Of a stretch of 64,000 nucleotides of DNA, positions 39,769-54,164 are shown in pieces. A program made the translations under genes and the position numbers. The DNA is taken from assembly GCA_020055645.1 (NCBI GenBank), contig CM034546.1, positions 121,074,375 to 121,138,374 on the forward strand. The letters run 5' to 3'. The notes under the pieces were generated by a model, which made no database searches, was not told where the DNA came from, and saw only the letters and a list, made by a program, of their open reading frames with translations. Each line of letters begins with the position of its first letter. The first letter of the stretch is position 1. The stretch is from Tomocerus qinae (Eukaryota; Arthropoda; Collembola; Entomobryomorpha; Tomoceridae).

Positions 39769-42700
39769 ACCTAATCTCTAAATGTAATAAAATGTTAAGA
39801 AACTTCACTAAATGTGTAATAAATTAACCTGCAACATCACGTCACACCAAAACCAATATGCAGATTCGATGACTGCTGAAGCATAGTCAGTTGCTATTAA
39901 TTAGCAACAAGTATCTTGCTATGAATTAATTCTATGCCTTGCCTTTTAGTGTTACATCGTTTCATCCAAGTATTTCATGTGGCTCACAAGATTATAGAAT
40001 TTCTTGACGTGTCTGAACATATTAAATAGGCTAATGCATTTAAATTACTGAGAATTTTTTTGTGCATATGGAGAACCAAAATTGAATTCAATTAACAATG
40101 CTGCACTTTAAAATAGATGCATAACATCATTGTTATTTCAAAGCTGCATTGTATCATATTACATGCATGTTGTAATTATTGTGCCTAATCTACACTGGTA
40201 TATAAAGTACATAAGGACTAACTATGGTTGGTATTGTTAGTTATATAACAAAAGCCATAGCATAGGATTTTTTGAAGTATCAATGCCAATTCATTTACAA
40301 TTGCACCTGAAGGTTTTAGAGTTGTTATTTTCCTACTTGTATGAATGAGAGATGACGATAACCAAACAAAGAAAATAAACTCAAACAGAATTACGTTAAG
40401 CCTGCTGACACTGTACCGTGTTCTAAGAAATACTTCAACTAAACGGTCAACCGAATGATATGGTGGCTTCGAATGGAGCTGTCAACCACAGCGTTTTGTA
40501 TATTATATTTACCCAACGCAATAGTACGCAATATTTGCACAGTAGTAGCACAGCACCTTGTTCTGTTTCTTGAGAAAAGATTCCTAGTTATTCGTGTTTG
40601 AGAGACTTTTCTTCTTAAAGAGCTCTTTGACTTTCAAGTTTTTGAGTCCAGACGTGAGGATAAAAGAGAAAATTGCGCAATACAAATTTCAAGGAGATGA
40701 GAGGGTAGAATAAGGTCCATGCGAGTTTTAATCTTAACTAACGAAGCTTTCTTGAGTACATGCAGGTGTAGTGTATGATTTGGATACACTAACTCTTATA
40801 ATATGCACTGCGCACTTACTCCCTATTCCTTGTTAATTCATTATGTACCGTAAGTAGTCATGTAATTCCAATTGCAGATATAAAAGTGCACTTGTAAACT
40901 TTAATCCTCAATATTCATGTGCTTGAAATTTAAATGTAACATCTGTGTATTGATAAGGTTTTAAAAAACATAAACATGTAAATACAGTTATTGGATTTAT
41001 GACTTCGAATATTCTTCCGGTAAGACAACAATTATTCTTAAATTGTAGATATAATATTTTAATACCCAGATGGATGAAACCATGTATCTTGTCATAAACC
41101 AAACTCATTAGTTTATACCGATACGTTTTCGTAAGTTAAGTACACATTTGCATTTTGTTCAACATCTATTTTATCACGTAGTAAAATGCAAGTAGGCAAA
41201 GAGCTAATTTAGGACCGGAAATTAGGACATGGTTTAACTCGGGGCTTTTATTTTGAGTGAGATGAAATGTGTGTGCTTAAGGTATACTTATTTGGCAATT
41301 GTTTCAGCAAGCCAGGGTTTGAAATATTTTTAACGCCTCTTTACAGATATTAGCACTTTATGAGTTTAAACAAGCCATTCTGTGATCTAATTCATCAAAA
41401 TTCGACACCTACAACGCAAGATCTACAGATGTACTGTTTTAGAAGAAGAGGTTTACATAAATGTATTTCAAATGATGCCATAAGTAAGAAACCGTCCATA
41501 TATCTACTTACCTACATAAAGGTATATAATAATCGCTTAATTTCCATTTGATGGATTATGATGTTGAAACAGAATAACTATAATCTCAGTGTAACAGTAG
41601 TGTGAAGTGTAATCTCTTGAGAGTAAGATTATATATTGAATTCTGTTTGAGAAAGTCTCTTAAGAGAAACTTCATGCTAGCTAACTTGGGATTATAGAAG
41701 TAAGACTGGAAGCTACTTCCATTTTTCTACATTTTATAACGTATGTAAGTAATCGTATTTGCATTTTAAAATTCATACCATTCTTCATTCTTCCTCCCAA
41801 GTGAAATAAAACTTGCTGACTAAAATGATAATGATAAAGTTTTGCATGTTGAGATAATGCAAAACATATATGTAATATTTTGAAAAAAAAATCTCGAACA
41901 TCATCGAACATGAAAAATACTTTCCATTTACATCTGGCCAAGACATTCATATTCATATGTGCCTCCGAAGAAAAGTAATGATGAAGAAAGAACATTTTCA
42001 TTGTTATTGATCCCTAAGTATTTCCGTAATTTTGCATACAATCTCAATATTAATCCTCGAAGAGGGTATATGCAACTTAAATAAACATCTACAAACTAAT
42101 ATCTACTTCAGTCTTATTTTTAGTCATTACTCATTGCAAATGTTTTAGCCTTTCAGGGCGTTTTATGAGATTTGCAATCTGTTTTAGCCAACAACTTGAA
42201 AAACTAATTACTTACCAGTACCACATAGCTATAGGCTTGTATTTATTGCGTATTAAGTTGTAGTAATAACGTATGCACAAACAAACCTAGGATTTAAATT
42301 ACAACCAAAGTGTATAATCTATCTAATTACTTTAATAACATATCTAATAATAATCTGTATTAAAATTACCAAATCCACATTACTCTATAGTTCAATTTTA
42401 GTGGTTGTGAGGGCTCGTACATATAGTACTAGTAATTGAATAAAAGCACCTATTTAGATTAAATAGACAAGACATGAAATTCACTGACTGGAAAACGGGA
42501 TTGATATAAGCTGGGTATTATTAGAGTAAAAAGTTTATGAAAAGCGCAAGTGGATGTTAAACTTTCTAAATAAAACATGTCACACAACATTTCCATAAGT
42601 ACAGTAAATATTTGTGTTTAGTTGGTATGTGGGCGAAAGGGTCGATAAGCATTTGTCATAAATGGGTCTACATATTACTCAAGCAAACTAAACCCACGCC

Positions 42701-44567
42701 AAATACTTTCATTCCCCTTCTCAAGCTTACAAAATGCATGCTCATTTGATATTCAAAGTTGTGAGTATTTTGTTTATTTTGCTTGTTTCACATTTCAGAC
42801 GGGAAATAAATCTCAGATAGATATTTTTGCACAAAACACATGAGGTTTAGTTGTAGGCATAAATAAAGATTTCAATGACATACTTATTTTAGCTTATTCA
42901 TGAGTCGTTAGACAGGAGATGGTAACGAAGCGTAAGAAAGGTGAAAGCAAAGGTGTAGGCTTTCTTTTATTACAAAGAAAACGAAGCTTTACTGCGAAAA
43001 ATGGATGTTGCGTTTGGTAGGAAAAGTCGAGTGCAGTAATGCTGCAAAAAAGAAAGCAATAATATTCTCGCATAATCCCCGGAGACCTGATCCTGACATG
43101 ATCTAGAGAGACTGCAATCCATACAGAAACTATTACAAACAGTAGCTAAGTATAAAGTTCTTTCAGCTTTCCATTACTTTCTCCTGTCAACAGATTCACA
43201 CATTAATCTAATACATAGGCATTCGAAAGTAGTTCATTTCAACAAATCATCTAATCAAAGTTTTTACTATACTTAATTAACATCTTGTTTCGCATATAAA
43301 CGCTTGTCATTAATTTAATCTTCAATCTCCATGTCACAATCTCATCGACTTAGATTATTATTACCTTTACAAACCTTGTACACGTCAAGAGTTTTGTTGA
43401 CTTCTTTGTATAACATAATTAGCAAGCAATTTTCGAGAGTTCTTGAATAACAAAAATCAATTTACAAAGCATCTCATATACATTTTCAATATTTACTTTG
43501 TAGCATTTCTGGCAAACTTTGAGTAAATCCCTTGGGAATTATAGTAACCCTCTTTAGAGATGTCTTCAATTTGCTAACTGTTTGTAAAGCATTTAGGTAG
43601 GTATACCTGTATGTTATGAAGCTAATCAAGCTACCTAAAACGAATGAGATAAAAGGAGTGCTTATTTATACGGCATCACAAGTCGGAATTGAGTGCCTAG
43701 ATATTGAATTATGCACGAGGTAAAAGGAAACTAGCTTTGGATTCAAAATTATCTCAATTTAATTGCGTCGTAGGAGCTACAGAAGGATTTCTGGACTCTT
43801 GAACAGTCCATTGTGGCCTTCTTTACTGTATTACAAAGTAATGTATATGTTTGCTTGTGGTGCAACTATGTTTACATTTACAATGGTGAGATCACATGGG
43901 ATTGAGTACTTTATGTCAACCATATCTATTTACAAGCATCGGATCTTTTGAAAATAAGGATCGATTGGAAGGTCAAAGAAGATTTTCTCATTAGTCATTA
44001 GGTACAGATACTTTAGTAGGTACACTTTCTCTTGTTACCATTATTTGCAAGAGAAAGTGTATGGAAAACATCTTTTCACATTGGGGACAGTAGACTGAAC
44101 ATAAAACTTGTAGAAAGGTACTTTGGAGCCTTGGAAAAGAGGAGACGAGTCTTTAATTTCGTATTAGCTGTGCTTCGGTCTCTTCGTTCTTCCCTTTGAA
44201 TCGAATCCACCACAGCTGCAGTCGTTCTTTGAACACCATCGGAGAAAGAGCAAAGACTTTTTGCTTTGAGTGAATACAAGATGTGCCGTCATAGGATCTG
44301 TCGAGTGTAGTGCATCAGGTTGTTTGGTATCTCTTTAATCTCCGACTGAAAGTACTACGAATACGAGCAGAATGTGATTATTATAATATTCAGTCACTTA
44401 AATTCGATTTCACCCGCCCGTTTTATTTTTCTTTATCTTCATTTTCAAAGGGATTTCTTCTAGACTGACATTATAATGACATGCATCACTTTTCAAGTTT
44501 CTCAGTTAGAATTGTGCTGGAAAAGTGAACATATGAAGAAGGAGAGTAAGCTAGGTTGTTGCACATT
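39769..44567. other. Long gene-free spacer
   Basis: 4.8 kb upstream of both the Kazal and gustatory receptor genes. No exon with a family motif was found on either strand. The only marked structure is the perfect hairpin at 44021-44061. Promoters for the two divergent genes should lie near its ends but no core element could be called. Confidence 0.5.
44021..44061. repeat. Perfect 14-bp inverted repeat (hairpin)
   Basis: tacactttctcttg (44021-44034) is followed after 13 nt by its exact reverse complement caagagaaagtgta (44048-44061). The stem is shorter than that of an animal pre-miRNA. It may be a chance palindrome, a protein-binding site or a remnant of a small element. Confidence 0.8.
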
Positions 44568-47500
44568 ATGCGTTCATTTGTCTTGAAAAAACATTCCAGA
44601 CAGAAAGTTTGTCTCATGGAGAGAAATATAAGCTTAATTGAATTGAAAATTGAAAACGATCGTCCATCCAACTGCAATAACAAAAATACTACTGTGAGAG
44701 AAACTAATCTAATCTCTCCAAGTTCACCTGTTTATTTCTTGAGAACATTAATTCTCATTGGAGGATTTCTTCTTCAAGTACCATTTGAGCTATTGCTCAA
44801 TCCCACCAATAATTGCTATGCTTCTCACAGATCGAAATTTCGTAGGGTAAGCTTCTTTTCAAGATTATTCAATTTTATTATGCAATTGGGAATCAAATCA
44901 TTTTAAGAAACACTTTACTCGCCACAATTGTGTGGGTACAAGGTGTAACGGTGTAAGTAATCGTAAATAAAGGCTGAGTATTTATATGGACTTTAATTAT
45001 TGACTTCTAGTTTTCCGTTCATGTGTTGCCTTACAACCGTCTCAAAATCTAAGCTAGATTTAAAACAACTATTTACCTATACTTTGTTATACTTATATTG
45101 TGTTATACTTACAAATCCTAATTAGTTCTTTGTGCCTCAATGCATTTTAATGTTCCTGCTTTGCTATCTGTATTTGTTTAGGTAGATAATGTAGTAATGC
45201 ACAAGAACAGTTTTGTACGGGGATTAATATGCCGTAATCCCTTAACATAAATAATTTTAACCATGTAAATGTATACTTCCAGCAGCATATCTACCTACTA
45301 GTCTCGTTTTACTATTATTTTATTTTCTGTTTAATTAAGCAAGATATTTTACTTGTTTTTTTCATTGCATTGTTTTTCCTTTTTCTTTGTGTCTTTTGCG
45401 AACCTGTAAGGTAGGCCCAGTTAAGGTCTGCTAATGAAGTATCTACTACTTACTACAAGATTGGAAGTACAAGTGATAAATCATGTTTTATGAAAGGTAG
45501 AATACAATATACGACTGATAAAACCTTTCGGGAAGAAAGAAGTTCCTGATACCTGGATCTTGGACGTAGTAAGTACTTATATAAACACTACGAATCTAAT
45601 TATTACATACTGTGTTCAACTACTTACTACAATTCAGATGCATGGATTTGGGATTTCCTCTTCCACTCCTCTGCGGAAATGTCTGAATATTTATAGAGTA
45701 GCCATTGCAAGCATGCATTTCTGATCGTGAAGCAATTGTCCGTAGCATTCAGTTGGAGAGTACCTACAAAGCGTGTAGAGTAGTAGATAATATGTAGTAG
45801 CCTGTCTCATATTTCATTGAGGAGAGAGAAAAGTGCTCGCTGAGTGCTCCCGGCACTCAGGAAAATTGTTACCCGTCACGATCCATCAGACAAGTTATTC
45901 ATTGCAATCCAACTTTTATGTAGGTGGTGATAAGCGTGCTACAAGTAGCCCTTACCCTTCAACTGCTCATAGTCGTGTACAGAGGTCTTTCTCAAAATCA
46001 CACGTTAACAAATGTCTTCGTCGCTATCATCAACTTAGCCCTTCTTCTCTGGATCAACGTTGTCATTACTACCCTGTGGACACAAAAGCATGTTTTCGCC
46101 AATATCTGTACAGATCTTCAACACGTTTGCAATGCACTGGAACATCATGGAACAAAATTACCGAGCAAAGTACATGTAAGTACAGCTACTATTGAAAACA
46201 AGGCTATTGTATTAGTAAGTTCTTTATTATACAAATACATTTAGTTATTTATCATTGTCAGACAATCGGAATGAATTTTATTCATGAAATTGCATTCACT
46301 ATTTACCAACTGCATCTAAATATCTGTTTTTTGATGTTAACCCAATTCTTATCATTCAAATTAATTCAAGGCTGTATCCCTTGCTGTAATCCTCTGCTTC
46401 GGTGGATTGGCTCTAACAATTCTGGAAATCATTTTTTTGGACCTAAAAGCACACAAACAGGAACTTGATATTCCCTCTCTTCTAGCTCATCGTGTCCAAT
46501 ATATATTTTATGGAAACACCAATGTCTCTTACGAACCGACTACCGATGGCATACCAAGTAAGCTAGTTCCCTTGAATTAGTGAAACTATACAAAATCTTT
46601 AGTAATATTAGTCATGATTAACTAATCTCACTTATTGCTAGACGAACTAAGTAGGGCAACAATATCCAATTTGATATCTTTCCAATGTCGCTTGATGACA
46701 TGATGCAATTTACTTTTGATATAACATTTGTCATTTGTGTATTATATATTGCATTTTGAGCTGCACTGCACAAGAAAATTGATTCTCAATTGATTTAACC
46801 ACATGAACTAATGCAACCATTTAAAATTTTCATACTTCTTTCTCAAAAAGTGCTTTGTATATACACCGTAATGATTCATTTTCACTAATGAATTGAAATT
46901 ACAAACTTTTGTATGCACAATACGTCAGTATGTATTGAAAACGAATTTTATACAACCGGTTTTGGTATCAGTTTATATTTTTTACCTGGAAATAGGCAAT
47001 ATCACTGACTTAAACATAAATCAATGTTTTTAGAATCATTTAAAGGACCGATTATGAAATATGTTGATTTACTTAATATTATAATGAATTGATTTTAGTA
47101 GATTCTTATTGTTTGATTTAAGGATGTAATTCAGTGTGGGAAATGGTTATTGGAATTATTAGTCTTGGAGTCAAGTTTCACTATCTCAATGCGGGGCATT
47201 ATGGCTACATACTGATGTTTTCTTTCTGCTTTCTTCTCGGCCACATTTTTGGTGTCCTGGCCTCTTGTTTGGAAAATATTGAAAATGTGGAGCAGTATAA
47301 AGTTGAGCAGGTGTCCTAAATTTTTGTGATTAAAGTTGCCTTAATAATAACATACAAAAGTGGTATAACAAGTTATAGGTTTTTTTAATCTTTAAGAAGA
47401 GAGCAGATTTGATTTTTATTTTTTTGTCAAGATTATTGAAACATTTCGGGATATTTGTGCACTGACAAGAGATATAAATGGAGCCGTTGGGTCAATAGTC

Positions 47501-49355
47501 AGTTGGGGAATCCTGGCACATCTACCGTATAATGCGTACAAAACAAAAGATTTAATCGTGAATGACTCAGCGAAGCAAATTTCATATTTGATCCATACTG
47601 GAATTTACGCTGCTGTATTGATGGCGGGTGCTGATGCGAATGCTAAGGTAAGCAACCTATTTAGTATTTAGGTCTGTACTCACAAAGAAATTCTCCCACA
47701 GCTGCTTGCATGGAAATATTATATCCAGTAATGCTTACTAAACAACACTACATTTATAACATGCTTCTACTATATACTATACATACATAAATAGAAGATG
47801 CTAATACGAGTCCTACTTTCCTCTGTCGTCTTTGTTTTGGCATTTTCCGGAGCTGGAATTCAGCTAGAATTCTTTTCTGGGACAACTTTCTCCACAATAA
47901 CTTCCTGAGCTTCGTGAATTTAGTTTACTTTTTAATAGACATTAGACAACTAACTGGCATATTCTCAGACAGAGTGACGGTTTAATATCTTGGTGTTCAA
48001 AATGCTTGTCTAGACACTATTTTAGTATGTATGCAGAAGAATCCAGGTCTGAGTACCTTAGATTTATAATGACTTTTTATATATTTTATTTGTCATTATA
48101 TACTCAGGTTAGGATTATATCGCATTGTGCTACGTTTCTTAGAAGTAGTTAGAAAGTTATTAACTTCTGGATACAATTCCTTGGAGAGTAAACTAACTTC
48201 TCTCATCAATCATGAAAACTGATGTACAAACGTTCAACACATCTGAATCTGTTAAAAATTAAAAACTGACATTGCAATTTATAAAAGAAATTGCAATTAC
48301 CACTTCCATTTTATTAGCAGGATTACACAACTAATGCAAATCCTTCGTCAAAACTTTCTTCGTCAAGATAGTAACTTATGAATTGAAAGTACTAAAAAAA
48401 GTTTAAGTAGAATCTTTTCCAACTCATCTTTTTAGTATCTGCGTAGAGGTTATTTCTACTAATCTCTGTAGTGCAAAGTTAAAGTATCAGGAGATATACC
48501 ACGAAATGTGCAAGATACTTGCTTTAGTTCTCAAAAATTTCTCAAGCTATATTAAGCTGCTAGTAATATTATTATTTCCCTTCAGTTACCTTAAAGAAAA
48601 TGATAAATAAAGAGGTCAGATGCAGAACAAACAAGGTGTGTTTACTTTCATAACATCAGTGCTTTAGGGGAGACACGAGATATGATGGCGAAGTAGAAGT
48701 TCTAAGTTTCAATCAATATCTTACACTAACATCCGCCCATTACTCCTACAACATCAATTACTTCTACATCCCTGTTAGTATTTGTTGAAAGATCCTGTAA
48801 ATGGACTAGAACTTATTGAATATTTATAAATGTGTATGTATCTATAGGCTAAAGCAATTGTGGAGAAATTGGCTTCCCACGAGTTGATATTTAACGACAA
48901 AGCCTACCACTCTAAAATCAGCATTCTTCTCCATCAGACTTCTAATAATCGAATTGGAATACGAGGAGGGAAACTATTTGTGATTACCTATGGATTCTTC
49001 GGCAACGTAATTAAGCCTTTTAAATCACTCTTTGGCATGAATATTGTAAGAGTCAGGTCATTCATGACTAAGCCTGATAAATGTGCATTGGAGTTTCCAA
49101 TATAATTTGAAAATTGAGAATGGGGCCTAATAAGGCAAGCAATTAGATTGGATCCTATCTAAATAAGTGGCAAAAAAGTTTCTTAATACTTAGAGTACCC
49201 ACCCACGTGTTCATTTTGACGTAATGATTCACAAATTGGATCTGTTTTTTTGATCATGTTACTATTGTACATAATTTTTGTTTGTTTTCTAGATTCTTGG
49301 AATTATACTCACTTATTCGATTCTGATTGCCCAGTTCCAGAATGTCTGCAAATAA
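44568..49355 (+). CDS. Gustatory receptor family protein (insect 7TM chemoreceptor)
   Basis: Likely ligand-gated taste or odour receptor of sensory neurons, with cytosolic N-terminus and seven membrane helices. Exons: 44568-44846, 45924-46175, 46371-46557, 47123-47310, 47432-47647, 48848-49006, 49293-49355, all in phase, 447 residues. The family is shown by the pre-TM1 motif FLRTLILIGGFLLQVPFELL, hydrophobic segments spaced as in Grs, and above all the C-terminal block: GGKLFVITYGFFGN joined to ILGIILTYSILIAQFQ, which contains the TY.....QF signature. A phase-0 intron directly before the last, TM7-coding exon is a conserved Gr feature. The donor of exon 2 could instead be at 46170 (two residues shorter); gtaagt at 46176 is the better site. 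The first exon is joined by phase and its N-terminal motif, and is the least certain. The ligand cannot be predicted. Confidence 0.88.
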
Positions 49356-52082
49356 GACGGAGAACATGATGTCAAAAAATAAGTACCTATGTATCTTCCT
49401 ATTGATGCTCCAAAGAAAGTTATTTGTTAAAGTTAGACAGACTTCTCTCTTCTTGCCTATTCAACCATCAAAAGTTTTTGTAAAAGTAGTCTGAAAGGAA
49501 ACTAGACAGGTACTATTCTACTAACTTTATGAAACTAACAAGAAAGAAAGATTTTAAATCTCAATTGCATCAACTTCAAATAACGATTTCTGTTACTTTC
49601 ACAAATAGTTAAAAAAATAAACCTCAACAAATTCTGTGTTTTCCTCCGCATGTTGTTGTATTAAAGTACTAAACTACAGATCTTACATGAAATAGAAAAT
49701 AAATCCAGTTTAATCCAGTTTGGTTTTGTTTGAGTTGCATACAGTTTTGATGTAAGTCCTATATGATCTTCGTATTTACAGTTCTCACTGTTTCTAGTGA
49801 CCTAATTCAAACTTCTAGCTGTTACGGAGTGATTCAAATTACTGGTATATGGTTTTAAGCAGAACAATGCCATAGCCTTGTGTTACAGAAAAGTACCATA
49901 CTGTGAGAAATGATGCTGATGTGATTATCATGAGTTTCCTACGTCTAATGCGTCGGGTAGAGTGAAAGAAGAAAGAATGTTGTGTGTAGAGTTGATAATG
50001 AATGTGTGATGTGCAAAACTTATGAAAATGGGATGTTGTCACAAATTTTAATCATATATGAGTTCATCTATTCCAGGAAAAGAGTAAACTATCCTTTCAT
50101 CTTGGTACTTTGCTCTGGGCAGGAGTTTTCCATTTAATCGTGTAAATAACTGATAAAATCTTTTTTTCCTTTATCACAGCTTCGAAATGAAAATGGAGGA
50201 AAGTTGACGCTGACACTGCCGGGTAAAAGATACTAGAAGCCGCAAAAATCTTGCTTTACTAGCTATAAATAAATGTTAAGGCTTCAATTAACCTAAAAGT
50301 CCAAAATTGCTATTCACATAGATACGATCTATAGCATTCCTTTAGTTCCCTACTTTTTCATCATCAGGGGCGCACCCAGAAAAATATTTTGGTGGGGGTC
50401 TGCCAATTTGCGGAGATTATATTTCTTCAAAGGGTTCGATGGCCCATGGCTACGCCACTGCTGATTAAGTCTTGACGTGTTTGGACTTGAGACTAATAAT
50501 ACATAAACATAAGTTCTTCGAGTGTTTGCATTTAACAAACAACATCATGGAAGATCTATTAATGTTCAATATTACCAACCTAATAAATTGGAGAGAGTAG
50601 AGCTATGTCATCAGTATTAATTAATAAACTTTCAATTGGGCTAACTAAACCACCGTTGGCGAGCTGGTAATGTAAAATGTTAATAAAATGATACCAACAC
50701 TCACGGTATATTACAGGCTATAAGAATACACATTCTTGATTTTATGATATCAATTTTCTACACAAGTTTTGCCAGAGAATTTAATATCGGTGTCAATGGT
50801 TTGGGTTATTGCCACATGCAAATCAATTGGTCTGAACAATAATTTATGTTGTACATAAAACAGGTTAATACTGTAGTTGTTGGTTTATAAATACATTTTG
50901 TTGACATTGAGAAGATTTACATCAAGCTCCTAAAACTTCATTCAATCACGTTAGAATTGCACATATAGTACAATTAAATATATATTTTTTTACAAAACTG
51001 TTCTATTTGTAGTACGTGATCAAAAAGTCTACTCTTTCACTCTCAATCAATAAACTTTTTGAAAACCCACGCTAGACCTACTTAACTTTACGGAGTGCAG
51101 TAGAAATAGCAAGTTAATGCAATTTCAAAGTCAAAATATCCTTTGTAATGGTATACAACATCCGTGAAGTACGTATTGAAGTATAGTATTTTACACTTTA
51201 AGCTATTCGTTAGGAAGTAGCTATCTAGCAATACCAAATTCCCGAAATTTAAACTACTTAAAATTTCTGATTATACCCCTTCCACAGCAAAAGGTTTCAG
51301 TTGTAGAAACAATAGAAATGGAACAATTTTCGATCTATACAATCTAACACCTACTATGGTTTCTTCAATGTTATTCTGTCTACTTTTGAGCAACCGTGTA
51401 GATTTATTGGAGATAAATGCGAAGAGGTCGGTGAAATAAGTATGGATCCTGTCAACTTGAATGGACTCAAATCTTTTGTTGTAATATCTCAAACAAGTAC
51501 TATCTGTATAAGGAACTAGAGCGTTATGATATTATTACAAACGTATACCAGCATGTTTGCAGTAAAGTTGAGAGTTTTTAGAAGTCTCACCTGCTGTAGA
51601 TACCTAAACCAATTGTTTGGAATTTCTAGTTCTACCAGGCAAATAGAGTTTACCAAAGTGGTCTCGTGTTGTACTCATGCACAGTGAACATCTTAGAAAC
51701 TGTTATTAAGTTCTTATTCAATGTTCTTTTTTCTTCTCGAAGACCTGTGAAATGTAAAATCGGAAGCCCAATTGAAGGTGCATTGTAGTGTAAATACAGA
51801 ATGTATAGGGACAAACTTTCAAGGCCATGATATTACATTTCTTTGTTCGGTTCATAATGAAAAGGCCAAGGGCACAGCCGACTTATGAATTGTTTTCCAC
51901 TTCAACTCAACATTGGACTACACCAATGATATCAGTCAGCTTTCCAATCTCAATAATATCGGACAGTTTCCTTGAATTATTTTTTATGCAATTCTTTCCG
52001 TTACAAAAATACTAGCAAGCCAATCCACCGTATTATCTACAGCTTTCTAAATCGACAATTTTTTTTATTTCGTCGGTGCAAT
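49356..52082. other. Gene-free spacer with one short MITE-like copy
   Basis: No supported exon between the gustatory receptor stop and the orphan secreted protein. The one feature noted is the small element at 50365-50460. Confidence 0.5.
50365..50460. mobile_element. Short MITE-like element, about 96 bp
   Basis: It begins caggggcgcacccag and ends gctacgccactg, so the ends form an imperfect inverted repeat of the CAG.GGCG type. Inside is a G-run (ggtgggggtc). Ends of this wording (cagtggcgtagcca) are common on small non-autonomous DNA elements in animal genomes, from memory. No target-site duplication is clear. Confidence 0.45.
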
Positions 52083-53583
52083 ATGGGAAACAATTTCAAG
52101 TTGCAAATATTCATTTGCTCATCTCTATTATTGGGGTTTTCGGTAAATGCGATGTCGGGAAGTTTGGTATGTAATTTATTTGTATTGGAACTAACTGTTT
52201 TTAAAAATTTCAATTATTATACATTTAATTATTTTTGAATTATTTTGAAGCGTTTGGCTAACAAATACACGTCTTCAACAAGAATGAGGTGGCCAGAGGA
52301 AATGGGGGACTTTGACTTTGATTTATCAATCGATTCCCTTGAAGATAATGAAACCCAGGAATATTTTCTTGACGCGTTTGAGGGATTAGCTCCTGATGTA
52401 CAAGATACTATATTGGATTTATATGAAGAAAGTCTCAAATTAACAGAGAAAAATATACAGGTACCTTACGTAGACTATTTATTTATCTTGTAATGTTTTA
52501 TTTATTAAGTATATTACACAAGATAGGTATGGTAGAGGGAAAGGGAAACCTCAACAAAAACTATATATGTAATGTACTGTGGTACAATTCTCCCATCGTG
52601 CAAAATCTCACGGTTCTGGCTGTGCAACTAATAAAAGGTCCTACATTGAATTGGAAGATTGGCTGTGAATGCTGTGATTACTCGTGCAGTATAAGCAGTG
52701 CTTTCCAAGTTTCCAAGTGGCTAACACGGAGTAATGCACGAATCTTGTGGTAGTGCTGGTTGTTCTAGTTCAAGTGTTTTAGTAATGTATTTTGTCAAAT
52801 TGCAGCTTTCGTATGTAGTGGACTATCTGCTGAAAGTTTTTCCAATTAAACTGGAAGTATATATTCAACAGGAGCCTCCTATGTCAATGAATCCCTATAA
52901 CTATAATAAATACCAGCAATTTCCTATAATGAACCCTGGACCTATTAGTTTCTACCCTCAAAATCCATATGGATTTGGATATGCTCCAGTTCAGTTCGTT
53001 TTGCCCATGGGATTAGGATTGGCAGAAGGAGACAAAGTACAAGTATGTTATTCCTTTGATAATAAATAAGTATCAGAAACCAGTACAGCATTAGATAACA
53101 TGTTGTTGATTGTGGGTGGAGTGTGCTTGCGGTTTGTGACGCACTTACCATGATAGAAGATCCAAGGTATCTTAAAAGAAAATTATTTCTTTCATTCCAT
53201 TAGAGATTTTCTATGCAGCCAAGGAAGTTCTACCGCTTCCAAGATGTAGTGAAGGAAGAAACCAAAAATGTTCATGCAGAAAATGAATCGTTAGAGAATG
53301 ATGATGAAAAGCAATATACTGTTGAACAAATCGTTCTCTTTTTTCTTTTAGAGGTATTAGTTATTATATTTTACATCCTTATTATTTGTAGTATGAATAG
53401 CATTTCTTAATTAAATTGTTTTTCAATTAGCAATGTACCCAACACTACTTGAAGACTAAAGAAATGGATCCCGCATGTGCCCTTTTAATTACTCAAGTAC
53501 TAGAGACAGTGGACAAGACTAAACTGGAGGAATCTTTTGGAAGAATTAATCTACGTAAAAGAGCAATGCGTCTCACCCAATAA
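52083..53583 (+). CDS. Orphan secreted protein, Pro/Tyr-rich centre
   Basis: I do not recognise the family. Exons in phase: 52083-52166, 52251-52460, 52806-53042, 53204-53353, 53431-53583, about 277 residues. The N-terminus MGNNFKLQIFICSSLLLGFS with VNAMS after it is a signal peptide. Next comes an acidic helical stretch (DFDFDLSIDSLEDNETQEYF, APDVQDTILDLYEESLKL). The middle is rich in Pro, Tyr and Asn (MNPYNYNKYQQFPIMNPGP, FYPQNPYGFGYAPVQF). The C-terminal part has two Cys and helical wording (QCTQHYLKTKEMDPACALL) and ends in a basic run (NLRKRAMRLTQ). Exon 3 has a second in-phase acceptor at 52872, which would drop the first 22 residues of that exon. AATAAA lies at 53624. It could be a lineage-specific secreted or cuticular factor; that is a guess. 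Confidence 0.65.
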
Positions 53584-53782
53584 TTTAATGCAATTAAAAA
53601 ACATTTTTATTAACAGAAAATCGAATAAATTAGTACATTTTCATTCCATGTTTTAAGAGTTTGCCTGAATCTTCATAGATCAGTTTAGACAATTTTGTTC
53701 ACACGAGTTATTTAGCAATAATAATAGGTTTCAGATGATACTCACTGTTGAGATAAAGATGAAGAGACGAGAATTGAACAGG

Positions 53783-54164
53783 TTAAAATTTTACAGGGAA
53801 GGTTCCAGCTTCCATTTGATCGTTCCATTTTGCCACCCAGCTGTGTGGACACATTGACTGGTAAACGCGCTTGAAGTACTGGCAAGGTGAATAGTCCTCT
53901 CCACGTTTTTTGGTACAGCGATGAAAATCAACAAAGCTGGTGAAGCAATGTTTCGTTTGATTCGTGTTGGGGAACCGTGGGTCGAACGGAGCAGTCTCAA
54001 ACTTGTATCCTCCCTGAAACAAAATAAAAATAACATTGTAAAACTGGGGAAAACAAGAATTCTCAAGGTCATTTAAGATTTGGTTGTTTATATAATATTT
54101 TTCTTACTTCTTCTGCAGCACCACCATCGATGTCGGTGTTATCACATGAATCCTGGTCGCTCAT
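53783..54164 (-). CDS. COX6B: Cytochrome c oxidase subunit 6B
   Basis: Small nuclear-encoded subunit of respiratory complex IV on the intermembrane-space side of the inner mitochondrial membrane. Two exons on the minus strand, 54164-54108 and 54013-53783, in phase 0, giving 95 residues. The core FETAPFDPRFPNTNQTKHCF followed by FHRCTKKRGEDYSPC is highly typical. It has the twin Cys pattern of the CHCH fold: CX9C (CFTSFVDFHRC) and CX10C (CQYFKRVYQSMC), which form two disulfides after Mia40 import. There is no cleavable presequence, as expected. The acidic N-terminal extension MSDQDSCDNTDIDGGAAEE is coded by exon 1. It is convergent with the orphan secreted gene, the two stops being 200 bp apart. 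A reverse-strand AATAAA lies at 53612-53607. Confidence 0.97.
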